64,000 bases of DNA, taken from an uncultured Flavobacteriales bacterium. Lineage in GTDB: Bacteria > Bacteroidota > Bacteroidia > Flavobacteriales_D > Sanyastnellaceae. A program made the position numbers and the translations under genes. Location: assembly GCA_937974555.1 (NCBI GenBank), contig CALJKR010000031.1, forward strand, positions 5,738 through 69,737, written 5' to 3'. The notes under the pieces were generated by a model. It saw only the letters and a list, made by a program, of their open reading frames with translations. It was not told the DNA's origin and made no database searches. This document shows, one piece after another, positions 50,787 through 60,954 of the stretch. Numbering within the stretch: the stretch's first letter is position 1; each line of letters starts with the position of its first letter.

Positions 50787-51269
50787 ATGCTAAACCTGCT
50801 CGGAGAACATCATTGTAAGCTTGACCCAAAGGGTCGCTTGCTGTTTCCTGGAAAGTTGCGCAAGCAGCTTGAGCAGCATATACACCATGGTTTGGTTATC
50901 AACCGCGACATCTTTACCCAGTGCCTTGTTATTTATCCAAAACCAGAATGGGATCGTGTTAACGAGGAGATGAGTCGCTTGAGCCGATACAATCAGAAAC
51001 ATCAGCTCTTCCAAAGAAAATTCATGAAAGGCGCTACGCTTATCGAATTGGATAGCAATGGAAGGATATTGATACCCAGTGCATTGTTAGAATATGCACA
51101 AATTGATATAGACGAAAACAACGAATGTGTGATCACCGGTTTGGGTGAGAAGATGGAGTTGTGGAGTGCAAAAAATCACGAGAACGTGATTTTGGATGAG
51201 GATTTTGATTTTGGCTCACTTGCGGAAGATGTTCGTCAGGACATTGAGCGCAACAATAACGCGGGGTAA
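50787..51269 (+). CDS. mraZ: Transcriptional regulator MraZ
   Basis: 160 residues from MLNLLGEHHC at 50787, which fits the family's short N-terminus; ATG at 50778 adds three residues. Two AbrB-like domains with paired motifs DPKGRLLFPGKL near 15-26 and DSNGRILIPSALL near 88-100. MraZ forms a ring-shaped oligomer that binds repeats upstream of mraZ and usually represses the dcw operon. The phased repeats before it are the expected target. rsmH follows 2 bases later. Confidence 0.95.
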   Translation: MLNLLGEHHCKLDPKGRLLFPGKLRKQLEQHIHHGLVINRDIFTQCLVIYPKPEWDRVNEEMSRLSRYNQKHQLFQRKFMKGATLIELDSNGRILIPSALLEYAQIDIDENNECVITGLGEKMELWSAKNHENVILDEDFDFGSLAEDVRQDIERNNNAG

Positions 51270-51271
51270 TC

Positions 51272-52192
51272 ATGGAATTAGATATTATCCAAGAGAATCA
51301 AGGAAATTATCATCGCGCGGTTTTGTTAAAAGAGAGTGTAGATGCCATGAATATTCAACCGGATGGTGTCTATGTAGATGTGACAATGGGGGCTGCGGGA
51401 CATACCCGAGAAATTCTCTCCCGATTGACTACTGGTAAATTGTTTTCATTTGATCAGGATCGTGATGCGTGGAAGAACGCGCCTGTGGATCCAAAATTTA
51501 CTTTGATTAAGGAGAATTTCGGAGACGCAAAAAATTGGTTACGTTTTCATGGTGTCAAAAAAGTCAATGGCTTGTTGGCGGATTTGGGTGTGAGCTCACA
51601 TCAATTTGATACTGCCGATCGCGGATTTTCTTTTCGTTTTGATGGCCCACTGGATATGCGAATGAATCATCAATCGGCTTTGACAGCCAGCAAGGTGGTG
51701 AATGAGTATGAGGTGGATACCTTGATTAAAATTTTTCGTGTTTACGGCGAAGTCGAAAAACCGCACGTTGCGGCGCACAAGATAGTTGCAGCGCGCCCAG
51801 TGCGTACAACACAAGAGCTAATTGTTGCGCTGGTAGGTAACGAGGATTGGAAGGAACACCATCAATTTCTGGCCAAAGTTTTTCAGTCGTTAAGAATAGA
51901 AGTGAATCAAGAGATGCAAGTGCTTGAGAATCTTTTGACCCAACTTCCAGATATCCTCGTGGATGGCGGAAGAGCGGTTTTTATCTCATACCACAGTTTA
52001 GAGGATAGAATGGTGAAGTCATTTTTTCGAAGTGGCAATATTGAAGACAAGCAAGAGAAGGACTTTTTTGGAAATCTCATTCGCCCTTTGAAGCCATTGA
52101 ATGCCAAGCCGATTTTGCCAAGCGCAGAAGAAGTAGAAGTTAACTCACGTGCGCGCAGCGCCAAAATGCGAATCGCTGAAAAAATAGGATGA
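51272..52192 (+). CDS. rsmH: 16S rRNA (cytosine-1402-N4)-methyltransferase RsmH (MraW)
   Basis: 306 residues, SAM-dependent. Opening YHRAVLLKESVDAM near 13-26, SAM site VDVTMGAAGHTREILSR near 35-51, LLADLGVSSHQFDTADRGFS around 98-117, and the C-terminal NSRARSAKMRIAEK. Methylates N4 of C1402 in the ribosomal P site. Second gene of the dcw operon; overlaps the ftsL-like start by ATGA. Confidence 0.96.
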   Translation: MELDIIQENQGNYHRAVLLKESVDAMNIQPDGVYVDVTMGAAGHTREILSRLTTGKLFSFDQDRDAWKNAPVDPKFTLIKENFGDAKNWLRFHGVKKVNGLLADLGVSSHQFDTADRGFSFRFDGPLDMRMNHQSALTASKVVNEYEVDTLIKIFRVYGEVEKPHVAAHKIVAARPVRTTQELIVALVGNEDWKEHHQFLAKVFQSLRIEVNQEMQVLENLLTQLPDILVDGGRAVFISYHSLEDRMVKSFFRSGNIEDKQEKDFFGNLIRPLKPLNAKPILPSAEEVEVNSRARSAKMRIAEKIG

Positions 52193-52569
52193 GTCAAGAG
52201 AGTCAAAATACCGAAACCCAATCAACGGGAACGCCCAAGCCTAAAAAAGGTGTGGTGGCCGCCGTTTTTGGAGGTGATTTCTTGATGGGGGAGTTTGTAC
52301 AAAAGCATTTGCTCTTGATTGGTTTTATTGCTTTGCTTTTGGTTTTTGATATTGCCTTGCAATACAAATTTGAAGATTATCACAAGTTGATCATCAAAAG
52401 AGAAAAGGAACTCAATGAGCAACGCACCATTTACAATGAGCAGATGAGTGCTTTGGAGACCAAAAAGCGACAAAGTGAAGTGGCAAAGGAGATTGCCAAA
52501 ATGGGATTAAAGGAATTGTCAAAGCCACCCGTGGTTTTGGAACATACGGATACGATAGCACAACCATGA
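52189..52569 (+). CDS. ftsL: FtsL-like division protein
   Basis: 126 residues. Cytoplasmic N-terminus rich in Ser, Thr and Lys, one transmembrane helix at about 40-57 (HLLLIGFIALLLVFDIAL), then a charged helix (REKELNEQRTIYNEQM) fit for the periplasmic coiled coil with FtsB-like partners. Sequence similarity to E. coli FtsL is weak; the assignment rests on size, topology and position between rsmH and ftsI. Overlaps both neighbours by ATGA. Confidence 0.85.
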   Translation: MSQESQNTETQSTGTPKPKKGVVAAVFGGDFLMGEFVQKHLLLIGFIALLLVFDIALQYKFEDYHKLIIKREKELNEQRTIYNEQMSALETKKRQSEVAKEIAKMGLKELSKPPVVLEHTDTIAQP

Positions 52570-54659
52570 ATAGCGTAAAGGTAAATTCCATTTGGATCTA
52601 TGTGATCTTCGTTGTGCTCGTGATTGTGGGCGTTTCGGTGATTTCCAAAGCCGCGATGCTGCAATTGAATCCAGATAAGAATGCCACTGAATTGGCGATG
52701 TCTTTCACCAGTAAGATTCGCGAAATAGCGCCAAGTCGTGGTCAGATTTGGTCTTCTGACGGAAGTTTATTGGCCACTACAGTTTCGGAGTATGAATTGA
52801 GATGGGATTCCAAGGCCATTCAAGATGATGAAGAATGGGCAAAGGAAGTAGATTCAGTGTGTTTGGTGTTGGCCACATTTGATCAAGGGAAATCGGCCAA
52901 AGACTATCAGCGTTTATTTAAAAGTGCTGCACGCAAGAATGCGCGTTACGAATTGCTGGGAAGACATTTGACTTTTGAGGAGGTTAAACGTTTCAAGCAA
53001 TTGCGTTTTGTTCGCAAAGGACAGAATAAAACGGGATTCTTATTCAAGGAAACCAAGAAGCGCGTCAAGCCTTACGGAAGCTTGGCTGCAAGAACCGTGG
53101 GCATTTTTCGTGATCAGAACAATGTGGGATTGGAGTTGACTTATGATTCCATTTTGGCGGGTCGTCCTGGAAAGCAATTGCAAGAGTTGATACCGGGCAA
53201 TGTATGGAAGCCCATGACGGATGAATTCATTCAGGAACCGATTCCAGGGATGGACATCATTGCGACCATTGATGTTCACTTGCAAGATGTGGCTGAGCAT
53301 GCTTTGCGTAAGCAATTGGACTCATTGAATGGCGAATGGGGATGCGCCATTTTAATGGAAGTAGAGACGGGTTATGTGCGGGCAATAGCCAATTTGGGAA
53401 GATCCAAGGACAGCACCTATTCGGAAATTATCAATTATGCGATTAGTCAATCAGTGGAGCCTGGCTCTACGATGAAACTCATGAGTTTGATGGCCGCCAT
53501 GGAAAGTGGAAAAATCGAAGTAACCGATACAGTTAACACGGGCAACGGCGAGCGCAATTTCAATGGGGTGACACTGCATGATAGCCACAAGGGTGGTTAT
53601 GGCAGTATCTCCGTTGAACAAGTTTTTGCGAAGTCTTCCAATGTCGGTACCGCATTGGCGGTGCGCAAGGCTTTTGCTTCTGATCCACAGAAGTTTTTGG
53701 ATTATTTAAATGGCTTTGGATTGGGAACACCGCTGGGTATTGATTTGGAGGGTGAAGGTCGTCCCAGTGTTTACGCTTCAGTCAAAGATTCGAAATGGAG
53801 TGCCAATAGTTTGACTCAAATGTCCATTGGTTACGAGGTGGCTTTTACACCCATTCAAATTTTATCTTTTTACAATGCTGTAGCCAATCAAGGAAATTTG
53901 GTTCGCCCAAGTTTTGTTCAAGCGACGCGCTCCAAGGGCGGGCAGGTTAATGTCATTGAACCTACTGTACTCCGCAAATCTATTTGCAACGAGGAAACTT
54001 TGCAGCAATGCCGACAAATGATGGAGGCCGTGGGCAAGCCCGGTGGCACCGCCTTTGAAGCCTTTAAGAATTCACCATACAAAGTGGCGGGTAAGACCGG
54101 TACTTGTTGGTTATGGAAGAACGGTAGCTACCAAGACAATCGTTATCGTGCATCTTTCGTGGGCTATTTCCCAGCGGATAAACCCAAATACTCTTGTATT
54201 GTCGTTATCGAAGATCCCCGTGGATTGTATTACGCTTCTCAAGTAGCAGCTCCTGTATTCAGGGAATTGGCCGATAAAATTTACTCCACCTCATTGGATA
54301 TACATGGTAACAATTTGGTTAAGGGTGACAAGCGTTTTGCGCCACAAGTAAAAACAGGGAAGAGCAAGAATCTTCATTTATTGAGTGATGCCTTTCATCT
54401 TCCGATTGTCAAAAAGGACAACGGAACGGATTGGGCTTATCCCATTTTGGAGGGAGAGCAGATGGTGCTTTCCGGTATGCAAGTTCGTGAAGGTGTTGTG
54501 CCCAATTGCCTGGGAATGGGGATGCGCGATGCCATACAGGCCCTGCAAGATGCGGGATACAAATTTAGAATTCAAGGGAAAGGAAAAGTTGTAGGTCAGA
54601 GTGTCGCTGCGGGAACCGCATTGAAGAAAGGGAATGTAATCATGATTCGTTTGCAATGA
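52566..54659 (+). CDS. ftsI: Septal penicillin-binding protein (FtsI/PBP3 type) with PASTA domain
   Basis: 697 residues. Transmembrane helix 8-30, dimerisation domain about 50-240, transpeptidase domain with SxxK at S301-K304 (PGSTMK), SSN in KSSNVG near 354-356 and KTG at 510-512. It crosslinks septal peptidoglycan together with FtsW. Residues about 645-697 are a PASTA domain (VPNCLGMGMRDAIQALQDAG), which in other bacteria senses peptidoglycan or lipid II. Overlaps ftsL and murE by ATGA. Confidence 0.96.
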   Translation: MNSVKVNSIWIYVIFVVLVIVGVSVISKAAMLQLNPDKNATELAMSFTSKIREIAPSRGQIWSSDGSLLATTVSEYELRWDSKAIQDDEEWAKEVDSVCLVLATFDQGKSAKDYQRLFKSAARKNARYELLGRHLTFEEVKRFKQLRFVRKGQNKTGFLFKETKKRVKPYGSLAARTVGIFRDQNNVGLELTYDSILAGRPGKQLQELIPGNVWKPMTDEFIQEPIPGMDIIATIDVHLQDVAEHALRKQLDSLNGEWGCAILMEVETGYVRAIANLGRSKDSTYSEIINYAISQSVEPGSTMKLMSLMAAMESGKIEVTDTVNTGNGERNFNGVTLHDSHKGGYGSISVEQVFAKSSNVGTALAVRKAFASDPQKFLDYLNGFGLGTPLGIDLEGEGRPSVYASVKDSKWSANSLTQMSIGYEVAFTPIQILSFYNAVANQGNLVRPSFVQATRSKGGQVNVIEPTVLRKSICNEETLQQCRQMMEAVGKPGGTAFEAFKNSPYKVAGKTGTCWLWKNGSYQDNRYRASFVGYFPADKPKYSCIVVIEDPRGLYYASQVAAPVFRELADKIYSTSLDIHGNNLVKGDKRFAPQVKTGKSKNLHLLSDAFHLPIVKKDNGTDWAYPILEGEQMVLSGMQVREGVVPNCLGMGMRDAIQALQDAGYKFRIQGKGKVVGQSVAAGTALKKGNVIMIRLQ

Positions 54660-56119
54660 AATTATTGAAAGACATATTGTACAAGGTGCGCATTGAAGAG
54701 GTGGTGGGCAATACCCACATAGCTACCGAGGGTATGACCATGGATAGCCGCGCCGTACGTCCTTTTCATTTGTTTGCCGCTATCCGTGGGTTTAATCAAG
54801 ATGGTCATTTATACATTTCTAAGGCCATCGAAAGCGGTGCAAATTGTATTGTTTGTGAGCATTTGCCTCAAGAGTTGATGGCCGATGTTACCTATGTGAG
54901 GGTTCAAGATAGCGCTGAGGCATTGGGGATTATTGCAGCCAATTACTTTGATAATCCTTCGGATAAGATTAAAGTAGTAGGCGTTACGGGCACCAATGGT
55001 AAAACCACCGTGGCCACTTTGATGTATGAGTTGTGTGAGTCTTTGGGAAAAAAGGCAGGTTTGTTGTCTACTGTTGTCAATAAAATCCACAATGAGTCGA
55101 TCCCGTCAACCCACACAACACCCAATGCGATTGAGTTGCAGAAGTTGTTGTCTCAAATGGTAGAAGCGGGTTGCGAGTATGCGTTCATGGAGGTTTCCTC
55201 CCACGCTTTGGATCAAAAACGTACAGCAGGGTTAAAATTTGTTGGCGCTGCGTTTACCAATATCACCCATGATCATTTGGATTACCATGGCTCTTTCAAT
55301 GCATACATCAAAGCCAAGAAATTGTTGTTTGATGGTTTGGGTGCTGAAGCTTTTGCATTGATCAACAATGATGATCGTCACGCCGAAGTAATGTCTCAAA
55401 ACTGCAAAGGAAGGGTGTACACTTTTGCTTTGCATTCCATGGCGAATTACCGTGCGCGAATCATGGAGAATTCATTGGCCGGTTTGAGTTTGACCATTCA
55501 GCAACATGAGTTGTATACCCAGTTGATTGGCGAATTCAACGCATACAATTTACTTGCTGTATTCGGAATTTCAGTGCAATTGGGATGGGATGAAATTTCT
55601 GTGTTGACGGCTTTGAGCACATTAAAAGCGCCTGAGGGAAGATTCCAATATTTCAGATCTGACAAAGGGGTTGTGGCCATCGTGGATTATGCCCATACAC
55701 CAGATGCATTGGCCAATGTGTTGGATACCATTGGTGCCATTCGTTCTGGAAATGAAAAATTAATTTGTGTGATGGGCTGTGGCGGTGATAGGGACAAAGC
55801 CAAGCGACCCGTAATGGGACATATCGCTTGCGAAAAGTCAACCCATGTGATTGTAACAAGTGACAACCCCCGCTCAGAAGAACCCAAGCAAATCATTCAG
55901 GACATTGTGGTGTCCATGGATCCCATCGAGCGGAAAAAAGTTTTAACCATGGTGGACAGAGAAGAGGCCATAGCTGCGGCTTGTGCTTTGGCTTCCCCTG
56001 GGGATATCATTTTGATTGCCGGAAAAGGGCATGAAAAATACCAAGAGATTCAAGGGGTTAAGCATCCGTTTGATGACTATCAAAAAGTAAAAGATCAACT
56101 CAAATCCATCGAGGCATGA
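54656..56119 (+). CDS. murE: UDP-MurNAc-tripeptide synthetase
   Basis: 487 residues. Adds the third stem-peptide residue to UDP-MurNAc-L-Ala-D-Glu. P-loop VTGTNGKTTVATLMYEL near 109-125. The amino-acid specificity motif is DNPR at 403-406 (SDNPRSEEP), which indicates meso-diaminopimelate rather than lysine. ATG overlaps the ftsI stop; its own stop overlaps the mraY start (ATGA). Confidence 0.97.
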   Translation: MKLLKDILYKVRIEEVVGNTHIATEGMTMDSRAVRPFHLFAAIRGFNQDGHLYISKAIESGANCIVCEHLPQELMADVTYVRVQDSAEALGIIAANYFDNPSDKIKVVGVTGTNGKTTVATLMYELCESLGKKAGLLSTVVNKIHNESIPSTHTTPNAIELQKLLSQMVEAGCEYAFMEVSSHALDQKRTAGLKFVGAAFTNITHDHLDYHGSFNAYIKAKKLLFDGLGAEAFALINNDDRHAEVMSQNCKGRVYTFALHSMANYRARIMENSLAGLSLTIQQHELYTQLIGEFNAYNLLAVFGISVQLGWDEISVLTALSTLKAPEGRFQYFRSDKGVVAIVDYAHTPDALANVLDTIGAIRSGNEKLICVMGCGGDRDKAKRPVMGHIACEKSTHVIVTSDNPRSEEPKQIIQDIVVSMDPIERKKVLTMVDREEAIAAACALASPGDIILIAGKGHEKYQEIQGVKHPFDDYQKVKDQLKSIEA

Positions 56120-57354
56120 TATATCACTTGATTAAATATTTGGACCTTCATTTTGATTTTGTCGGCGCACGTTTGTTTCAGTATTTGAGCTTTCGCGCTG
56201 CTGCTGCAGTATTGTTGTCCTTGACCATTTCCATGGTTTTTGGAAAGCGATTGATCAACTGGTTGCGATACAAGCAAGTGGGCGAAACCATTCGTGATTT
56301 GGGTTTGGATGGTCAAATGCAAAAGTCGGGCACGCCTACCATGGGGGGTATCATCATCTTGATGTCAATCCTGATTCCCACTTTGTTGTTTGCTGATTTA
56401 ACCAATGTATACATTCAAACCTTGTTGATTGCCACCGTCTGGTTGGGGATGATTGGATTCTTGGATGATTACATCAAAGTATTTAAGAAAGACAAGGAAG
56501 GATTGGCTGGTAGATTTAAGATTATCGGTCAAGTGGGTGCTGGTGTGATTGTGGCTTCCATGTTGTATTGGAATCCAACGGTAACCATCAAAGAACGCAC
56601 AGATCACGAGTCCACCACTTCAGCCATGGTAGAGCAGACGGGTCAGTCAAGTGCAGTGGCCAATTGGGAAGAAACCAAAAATATCAAAACGACCATTCCC
56701 TTTATCAAGGATAACGAATTTGATTACAGTTGGTTGTTGCCACAATCCATGCGCACGCCGGTGGCCATGTGGGTTGTATTTACTCTGGTGGTGATCATCA
56801 TCGTTACGGCAGTATCCAATGGCGCCAACATCACCGATGGAATTGATGGATTGGCAGCAGGATCCAGTGCCATCATTGGGGTGACCTTGGCCATTTTGGC
56901 TTATGTATCGGGTAATTACATTTTTGCGGATTACCTCAATATCATGTACATCCCCCGCAGTGGTGAGTTGACCATTTTTATTGCGGCATTTGTAGGTTCT
57001 TGTATTGGCTTCTTATGGTACAATTCTTATCCCGCTCAGGTGTTCATGGGTGACACAGGAAGCTTGGCTTTGGGTGGAATTATTGCGGTGTTCTCCATTG
57101 CGATACGCAAAGAATTGTTGATTCCTGTGCTGTGCGGAATTTTCTTGATTGAGAATTTGTCCGTCATTATTCAAGTTTCTTATTTCAAGTACACCAAGAA
57201 GAAATATGGTGAAGGTCGTCGTGTGTTTTTGATGTCACCATTGCACCATCATTTTCAAAAGAAGGGAATGCATGAAGCCAAGATCGTTTCTCGATTTTGG
57301 ATCGTCGGAATTTTATTGGCAGTAGTAACCATCATCACTTTAAAAACAAGATAA
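56116..57354 (+). CDS. mraY: Phospho-MurNAc-pentapeptide transferase
   Basis: 412 residues, about 50 longer than E. coli MraY. Transfers phospho-MurNAc-pentapeptide to undecaprenyl phosphate, making lipid I. Ten helices; motifs GTPTMGGIIIL near 74-84, LDDYIKVFKKDKEGLAGRFK near 116-135, GANITDGIDGLAAGSS near 236-251 and the HHHFQKKG loop near 377. A hydrophilic insertion at about 155-210 (WNPTVTIKERTDHES...) accounts for the extra length and is, I believe, a Bacteroidota trait. Start and stop overlap murE and murD. Confidence 0.97.
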   Translation: MIYHLIKYLDLHFDFVGARLFQYLSFRAAAAVLLSLTISMVFGKRLINWLRYKQVGETIRDLGLDGQMQKSGTPTMGGIIILMSILIPTLLFADLTNVYIQTLLIATVWLGMIGFLDDYIKVFKKDKEGLAGRFKIIGQVGAGVIVASMLYWNPTVTIKERTDHESTTSAMVEQTGQSSAVANWEETKNIKTTIPFIKDNEFDYSWLLPQSMRTPVAMWVVFTLVVIIIVTAVSNGANITDGIDGLAAGSSAIIGVTLAILAYVSGNYIFADYLNIMYIPRSGELTIFIAAFVGSCIGFLWYNSYPAQVFMGDTGSLALGGIIAVFSIAIRKELLIPVLCGIFLIENLSVIIQVSYFKYTKKKYGEGRRVFLMSPLHHHFQKKGMHEAKIVSRFWIVGILLAVVTIITLKTR

Positions 57355-58703
57355 TGAGCAAGCGTTTGGTCATATTGGGTGGTGGAGAAAGTGGTACTGG
57401 TACTGCGCTATTGGGCAAGGCCAAAGGCTTTGAGGTATTTCTTTCTGATCAAGGAAGTATCAAGGAGAATTATATCCAAGAACTCAACGAAGCGCAAATT
57501 GAATTTGAGCAGGGTGGGCATACGGAGTCTTTGATTTTGAATGCTGACGTTGTAGTAAAGAGTCCGGGTATTCCTGAGAAAGCCCCTTTGGTTGTGGCCT
57601 TAAAGAACAAAGGGATTCCGGTGGTGTCAGAAATGGAATTTGCGGCACCCTTTAACCAAGCCAAAACGATTTGTATCACGGGTTCCAATGGTAAAACCAC
57701 TACCACCTTGTTGACCTTTCATTTGCTCAAGGAAGCTGGTGTTAAAGTGGGATTGGGTGGAAACGTAGGCAAGAGTTTCGCTCGCCAGCTTATCGCTGAT
57801 CAACCCGATTGGTTTGTTCTTGAATTGAGCAGCTTTCAGTTGGATGGCATGTTTGATTTTTGCGCGGACATTGCCATATTAACCAATATCACACCGGACC
57901 ATTTGGATCGTTACGAATACCAAATGGAGAAGTATGTGGCTTCTAAATTCCGAATTGCCCAGAATCAAACCAAAGCACAGTTTTTCATTTACAATCAAGA
58001 TGATCCTGAAACCCAGAAGTACATGGCCAACCATGCATTGGGCGGGACATTGATTCCATTTACCCTTCAAGATATCCCTGTTGGGGAGGAATTTGAAGGA
58101 GCATTTATTCAATCAGAAAACATCAACATCAACATCCATAAAAATCCAGTAATTATGAAAATGACATCATTAGCTTTGAAAGGAAAGCACAATGTGAACA
58201 ACAGCATGGCAGCAGGCGTAGCTGCAAGAATTCTTGACTTGCGTAAGGAAATCGTTCGTGAGAGTTTGGAGAATTTTGAAAACGTAGAGCACCGTTTGGA
58301 ATTTGTCACCAAGGTGCATGGTATTAGTTTCATCAATGACAGCAAAGCAACCAATGTCAATTCGGCATGGTATGCATTGGAGAGCATCAACACGCCCATC
58401 ATTTGGGTAGCGGGTGGACAGGACAAAGGAAATGATTACAGTGAATTGTTGTCTTTGGTGTCCAAGCGAGTAAAGGCAATCATTTGTTTGACCAAAGACA
58501 GCAGCAAAATCCGCAAGGCTTTTGAGGGAGTAGTAGATACCATCATTGACTCCAATTCAGCTGAGCATACTGTGCGTGTGGCCTACGAATTGGCCAAAGA
58601 AGGCGATACAGTATTGTTGTCACCGGCTTGTGCAAGTTTTGATTTATTTGAGAACTACGAAGACCGTGGTCGTCAATTCAAGAAAGCAGTAAAAGGTTTG
58701 TAA
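57354..58703 (+). CDS. murD: UDP-MurNAc-L-alanine:D-glutamate ligase
   Basis: 449 residues. Adds D-glutamate to UDP-MurNAc-L-Ala. N-terminal nucleotide-binding VILGGGESGTGTALLG at 5-20, ATP loop TGSNGKTTTTLLTFH near 109-123, and FINDSKATNVNSAWYALE near 325-342. The start codon shares a base with the mraY stop (TAATG), which decides it over a longer frame. Confidence 0.96.
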   Translation: MSKRLVILGGGESGTGTALLGKAKGFEVFLSDQGSIKENYIQELNEAQIEFEQGGHTESLILNADVVVKSPGIPEKAPLVVALKNKGIPVVSEMEFAAPFNQAKTICITGSNGKTTTTLLTFHLLKEAGVKVGLGGNVGKSFARQLIADQPDWFVLELSSFQLDGMFDFCADIAILTNITPDHLDRYEYQMEKYVASKFRIAQNQTKAQFFIYNQDDPETQKYMANHALGGTLIPFTLQDIPVGEEFEGAFIQSENININIHKNPVIMKMTSLALKGKHNVNNSMAAGVAARILDLRKEIVRESLENFENVEHRLEFVTKVHGISFINDSKATNVNSAWYALESINTPIIWVAGGQDKGNDYSELLSLVSKRVKAIICLTKDSSKIRKAFEGVVDTIIDSNSAEHTVRVAYELAKEGDTVLLSPACASFDLFENYEDRGRQFKKAVKGL

Positions 58704-58709
58704 GCCGTT

Positions 58710-59876
58710 ATGTTTAGATATCTCAAAGGGGACAAGGCCATTTGGATGGTAACGATGATACTCAGCGTTATCTCTGTACTTGCTGTTTACAGCGGGGTGT
58801 CCACTTTGGGTAAAGATTCAGAGGGAACCTTTGGCGTATTGACACGCCATATCGGATTAATAGTAGCGGGCTGGGCCATCATGTTGGTTGTGCATCGCTT
58901 GGATTACCGATATTTTTCAAAGTTCTCGCAATTACTCATTTACTTCAGCATCATATTATTGGCCATTACGTTGTTGTATGGGGCCAATATCAATAACGCG
59001 GATCGCTGGTTAAAAATTCCTGGATTGGGGATTTCCTTTCAAACCAGTGATTTGTCCAAGGTGGTTTTACTGGTCTACCTGGCGCGTATGCTGACGGTGC
59101 GTAAAGATGAATTGCATAATTGGAAACGAGGTTTTTGGCCCATTGTTCTGCCCATTGGCTTGACGTGTGCCCTGATATTCCCTGCAAACTTTTCAACCAG
59201 TGCCATGTTGGGTCTGGTTTCGTTTTTGGTTTTGCTCGTGGGTGGCTTTCCGTGGAAATATCTTCTCACTATTGTGGGTGCCGTGTTGGTGCTATTGGCA
59301 GGTGTCGTTGCCGTGGGAGAGTATGGTCCTGAAAAAGCATTGCCCAGATACAAAACATGGAAGAACCGTATTTTTAATAAAATGGAAGCGGATGCGGAAG
59401 GCAATTATCAATCCGATCTGGCCAAGTATGCCATATACTCGGGTGGTTTGATTCCCAAGGGGCCGGGCACAGGTTCATCACGCAACTTTATGCCACATCC
59501 CTATTCGGATATGATCTTTGCTTTTATCATTGAAGAATGGGGTTTGATCTTGGGTGGTTTGCTTTTGGTCATGCTCTATTTTACTTTTTATTATCGATCG
59601 ATTCGCACCTCTTTGAATTGTCCTTCTCGGTTTGGTCAGCTCATGGTCTTTGGTTTATCCACGTTGATCATCCTTCAGGCCTTAATCAATATGTCAGTTT
59701 CAGTGAGCTTAATGCCCACTACCGGTCAACCATTGCCGTTGATTAGCTTGGGAGGTACCTCAACATTGTTCACCTGTCTTTCCATTGGAATGATCATCAG
59801 CGTGAGTCGAGGCAAAGGGGATGTCGATGAAGATCAATTTGTCGAAGAAAACAACCCCGAAATGCATGCTCAATAG
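58710..59876 (+). CDS. ftsW: Peptidoglycan polymerase FtsW
   Basis: 388 residues, SEDS family. Nine or ten transmembrane helices, with the conserved segments NADRWLKIPGLGISFQTSDL near 91-110 and MPTTGQPLPLISLGGTS near 335-351. Together with FtsI it polymerises lipid II into septal glycan strands. The last 11 bases overlap the murG start. Confidence 0.95.
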   Translation: MFRYLKGDKAIWMVTMILSVISVLAVYSGVSTLGKDSEGTFGVLTRHIGLIVAGWAIMLVVHRLDYRYFSKFSQLLIYFSIILLAITLLYGANINNADRWLKIPGLGISFQTSDLSKVVLLVYLARMLTVRKDELHNWKRGFWPIVLPIGLTCALIFPANFSTSAMLGLVSFLVLLVGGFPWKYLLTIVGAVLVLLAGVVAVGEYGPEKALPRYKTWKNRIFNKMEADAEGNYQSDLAKYAIYSGGLIPKGPGTGSSRNFMPHPYSDMIFAFIIEEWGLILGGLLLVMLYFTFYYRSIRTSLNCPSRFGQLMVFGLSTLIILQALINMSVSVSLMPTTGQPLPLISLGGTSTLFTCLSIGMIISVSRGKGDVDEDQFVEENNPEMHAQ

Positions 59877-60954
59877 CGTTATCATATCCGGTGGTGGAAC
59901 AGGAGGTCATATCTTCCCAGCCATCGCTATCGCCCAAGAAATTCAACGCCAATATCCCAAGGCCCAGATACTTTTTATTGGTGCTGCTGGGAGAATGGAA
60001 ATGGAAAAAGTTCCGGGTTTTGGTTACCCCATTGTTGGATTGCCGATCGCTGGTATTCAACGAAAATGGGATTGGAAAAATTTTCTACTTCCTTTTAAAA
60101 TTGTCAAGAGTTTGTGGTTGGCCAGGGCAGAGATGAAAAAATTCAAACCCGATGCGGTAATTGGTGTTGGGGGTTATGCCAGCGGACCGACTCTACGAAT
60201 GGCGCAATGGATGGGCATACCCAGTTTTATTCAAGAGCAAAATTCATTTGCTGGGGTAACCAACAAGCTGTTGGCAAAAAAGGCAACTCAGATTTTTGTG
60301 GCATATCCCAATATGGATCGTTTTTTTCCAAAGGAAAAAGTCCTACTCAGTGGTAACCCCATTCGGTTTAAATGGGACGCCAATCGCTATCCCAAGCCTG
60401 AGGCCCGATCTCATTTTGAATTGGATCCGGAACGAAAAACCATTTTAATGATAGGCGGAAGTTTAGGTGCAAGAGCCATGAACCAGGCCATGGATCAGTA
60501 TTTAGAGGAAATCTTGGAATGGGGAGTGCAAGTGATTTGGCAAACTGGGAAGAATTATATTCCCCAGGAAAAATGGACCAAGCATCCGCAAGTTTGGGCA
60601 GGTCCTTTCATCACAGAAATGCACCAGGCGTATGCAGCAGCGGATTGCATTGTTTCTCGAGCTGGAGCAATGTCAATCTCAGAGTTGAGTTGGGTGGCCA
60701 AGCCAACGGCGTTTGTTCCTTCACCCTATGTTGCAGAGGATCATCAAACACACAATGCGATGGCGCTGGTGAATGATGGGGCCGCTTTACTCATCAAAGA
60801 AAAAGATATTCAAGCCCAATGGCTACCGGTTCTGAAACAGCTCATTGATTCAGTAGAATCCAATGGTGAAATGTCAGATCGTTTGCTGCGATGGGCCAAG
60901 CCCGATGCTGCGGAAGTGATTGTTCGTTCGATTTCCCAATCTATTAACTCATGA
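59866..60954 (+). CDS. murG: UDP-GlcNAc:lipid I N-acetylglucosaminyltransferase
   Basis: 362 residues from MLNSVIISGG at 59866, chosen because the nucleotide-binding GGGTGGH falls at 9-15 as in the family. Makes lipid II from lipid I at the inner face of the membrane. GVGGYASGPTLRMA near 99-112 and the C-terminal donor site SRAGAMSISELSWVAKPTAF near 264-283 fit. Overlaps ftsW by 11 bases and murC by ATGA. Confidence 0.96.
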   Translation: MLNSVIISGGGTGGHIFPAIAIAQEIQRQYPKAQILFIGAAGRMEMEKVPGFGYPIVGLPIAGIQRKWDWKNFLLPFKIVKSLWLARAEMKKFKPDAVIGVGGYASGPTLRMAQWMGIPSFIQEQNSFAGVTNKLLAKKATQIFVAYPNMDRFFPKEKVLLSGNPIRFKWDANRYPKPEARSHFELDPERKTILMIGGSLGARAMNQAMDQYLEEILEWGVQVIWQTGKNYIPQEKWTKHPQVWAGPFITEMHQAYAAADCIVSRAGAMSISELSWVAKPTAFVPSPYVAEDHQTHNAMALVNDGAALLIKEKDIQAQWLPVLKQLIDSVESNGEMSDRLLRWAKPDAAEVIVRSISQSINS

